This document shows, one piece after another, positions 62,775-64,000 of a stretch of DNA of 64,000 nucleotides. Position 1 is the stretch's first letter. Every line of letters begins with the position of its first letter. Made by a program: the position numbers and the translations under genes. This stretch comes from an uncultured Eggerthella sp. Its GTDB lineage: Bacteria > Actinomycetota > Coriobacteriia > Coriobacteriales > Eggerthellaceae. The notes under the pieces are model-generated. The model was not told where the DNA came from and searched no databases. It saw only the letters and a list, made by a program, of their open reading frames with translations. Location of the stretch: the NCBI GenBank assembly GCA_959607715.1, contig CAUHNN010000006.1, positions 1 through 64,000 of the forward strand. The letters are read 5' to 3'.

Positions 62775-63857
62775 ATGTCAGTGATCGACGACATCAAGAC
62801 CCTCCATGCCGATGCGCTGCGATCCATCGGCGAGGCAGCCGACAGCGAAACGCTCGAGAAGCTTCGCATCGAGGTAGTCGGCAAATCAGGCACGTTGACC
62901 GGGTATCTGCGCGCTATGGGGCAGATCGAGAAGGAGCATCGAGCCGAGGTCGGCAAGGCGGTCAACGCCGCCCGCAACGAAATCGAGGCCGCGCTCGAGG
63001 CGAAGAAGGCCGAACTGGGTCGCAACGAGCTCGAGGAGCGCATGAAGGCGGACGTGGTCGACATCACGCTTCCCGGTCGCGCTCAGCAGATGGGAACACG
63101 CCATCTGATCAACGCCATCAGCGACGAGATCTCCGAGATCTTCCTCGGTTTGGGCTATACCGTGGCGACCGGTCCCGAGGTGGAGACCGACTGGTACAAC
63201 TTCACGGCGCTCAACGCCCCGGCCGACCATCCGAGCCGTTCCATGCAGGACACCTTCTACGTGCGTGACCTTTCGGGCGACGAGTCGGCCGTCCGCGGCG
63301 AATCGGATGTCTTGCTGCGCACCCAAACCTCCGGCGTGCAGGTGCACGTGATGGAGGATCAGGATCTGCCCATCTACATCATCGCGCCGGGCAAGGTCTA
63401 CCGTCGTGACGTCGCCGATCCTTCCCATTTGCCGCAGTTCACCCAGTGCGAGGGCCTCGTGGTCGACAAGAACATCACGTTCGGCGACCTGAAGGGCACC
63501 CTCGAGTACTTCTGCAAGCAGATGTTCGGCCCCGAGCGCAAGACGCGCTTCCGTGCGCACTTCTTCCCCTTCACCGAGCCGTCCGCTGAAGCCGACGTGA
63601 GCTGTGGCGTTTGCGGGGGCACGGGCCATACGCATGACGGCGAGCGCTGCCGCATGTGCAAGGGCACCGGTTGGCTCGAGATTCTCGGATGCGGCATGGT
63701 CGATCCGAATGTTCTCGAGATGAGCGGCATCGACCCCGAGGTGTATTCCGGCTTCGCGTTCGGCGTCGGCGTCGAGCGCGTGGCGTGCCTTAAGTACAAC
63801 GTTCCCGATCTGCGCATGCTGCTCGAGGGCGACATGAGGTTCCTGCGCCAGTTCTAG
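62775..63857 (+). CDS. pheS: Phenylalanyl-tRNA synthetase alpha subunit
   Basis: Class II synthetase catalytic subunit, 360 residues. N-terminal coiled coil, then GTRHLINAISDEISEIF and the motif 2 Arg in APGKVYRRDVAD. Motif 3 is FAFGVGVERVACLKY. A four-Cys insertion, CGVCGGTGHTH then CRMCKGTGWLEILG, resembles a DnaJ-type zinc finger. ATG 62775 follows AAGGAAAGG; ATG 62751 lacks one. Downstream of the T-box, 53 bases before pheT. Confidence 0.96.
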   Translation: MSVIDDIKTLHADALRSIGEAADSETLEKLRIEVVGKSGTLTGYLRAMGQIEKEHRAEVGKAVNAARNEIEAALEAKKAELGRNELEERMKADVVDITLPGRAQQMGTRHLINAISDEISEIFLGLGYTVATGPEVETDWYNFTALNAPADHPSRSMQDTFYVRDLSGDESAVRGESDVLLRTQTSGVQVHVMEDQDLPIYIIAPGKVYRRDVADPSHLPQFTQCEGLVVDKNITFGDLKGTLEYFCKQMFGPERKTRFRAHFFPFTEPSAEADVSCGVCGGTGHTHDGERCRMCKGTGWLEILGCGMVDPNVLEMSGIDPEVYSGFAFGVGVERVACLKYNVPDLRMLLEGDMRFLRQF

Positions 63858-63910
63858 CGCGCAGCGCATCGAACGACACGGAACCAACGAAGAAAAGGAA
63901 AGAGACCAGC

Positions 63911-64000
63911 ATGAAAGTTTCCCTTAAATGGCTCAATGAATACGTCGACGTCCCCGAGGACATCGACGCGCTGTGCGATCGCCTCGATTTGACGGGCACC
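63911..64000 (+). CDS. pheT: Phenylalanyl-tRNA synthetase beta subunit, partial
   Basis: The first 30 codons (MKVSLKWLNEYVDVPEDIDA...) match the PheT N-terminus. It has AAGGAAAGAG upstream and runs off the window edge. Confidence 0.9.
   Translation, partial: MKVSLKWLNEYVDVPEDIDALCDRLDLTGT

Overview
The window is a GC-rich, densely packed bacterial chromosome segment with about 59 protein-coding genes, four tRNA genes, an FMN riboswitch, a T-box leader and many intrinsic terminators. I see no insertion sequence, prophage, CRISPR array or rRNA. It looks like an actinobacterium of the class Coriobacteriia, probably near Eggerthellaceae. The evidence is the actinobacterial fhaA-fhaB-pstP-rodA-pbpA-pknB order, the MEP isoprenoid genes, GatCAB, the riboflavin-importing ECF module and a Gram-positive-type gene set. 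The genus is an inference and was not tested.

Layout. 1-5830: a CIRCE-controlled clpC, then ispD-ispF-cysS. 5870-10560: a TetR-type regulator with two inverted repeats in its promoter region, a universal stress protein, ferrochelatase (minus strand) and an ABC-F ATPase. 10718-13891: aroE, tRNA-Ser(UGA), tadA, ispE, lemA. 14038-18818: two overlapping YhgE/Pip membrane proteins. 18831-19717: a two-subunit fluoride channel (minus strand). 19800-23419: tRNA-Ser(GCU), a DUF2207 protein, a DMT transporter and a shikimate-kinase-like P-loop kinase. 23535-27279: an FMN-riboswitch operon (minus strand), ribU-ecfA1-ecfA2-ecfT, possibly with a flavin-binding protein at its end. 27477-35061: tRNA-Arg and the cell-wall growth and signalling operon (minus strand), in which RodA and a class B PBP are fused in one 918-residue protein. 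35267-45124: tRNA-Leu, serA, a membrane protein, rnhA, engB, mscS, gatCAB, recQ. 45179-51068: xpt with an NCS2 purine permease, tandem NSS-family transporters, and a second universal stress protein. 51420-58901: a near-complete histidine operon headed by a HisZ-HisG fusion and followed by hisD, C, B, H, A, F and I; hisE and a histidinol-phosphatase gene are absent here. 58911-62336: a chaperone island of a DUF5685 protein, a J-domain protein with a Cys-rich tail, and a DnaK paralogue lacking the usual acidic tail. 62430-64000: a T-box leader, pheS and the start of pheT.

How it fits together. Most of the window is housekeeping metabolism and cell-envelope biology. The parts that stand out are two fusions of normally separate partner proteins (RodA-PBP and HisZ-HisG), the self-contained riboflavin-uptake operon, the DUF5685/J-protein/Hsp70 island as the best candidate for an uncharacterised system, and two genes (hemH and the DMT transporter) whose -10 box lies so close to the start codon that a leaderless mRNA is likely.
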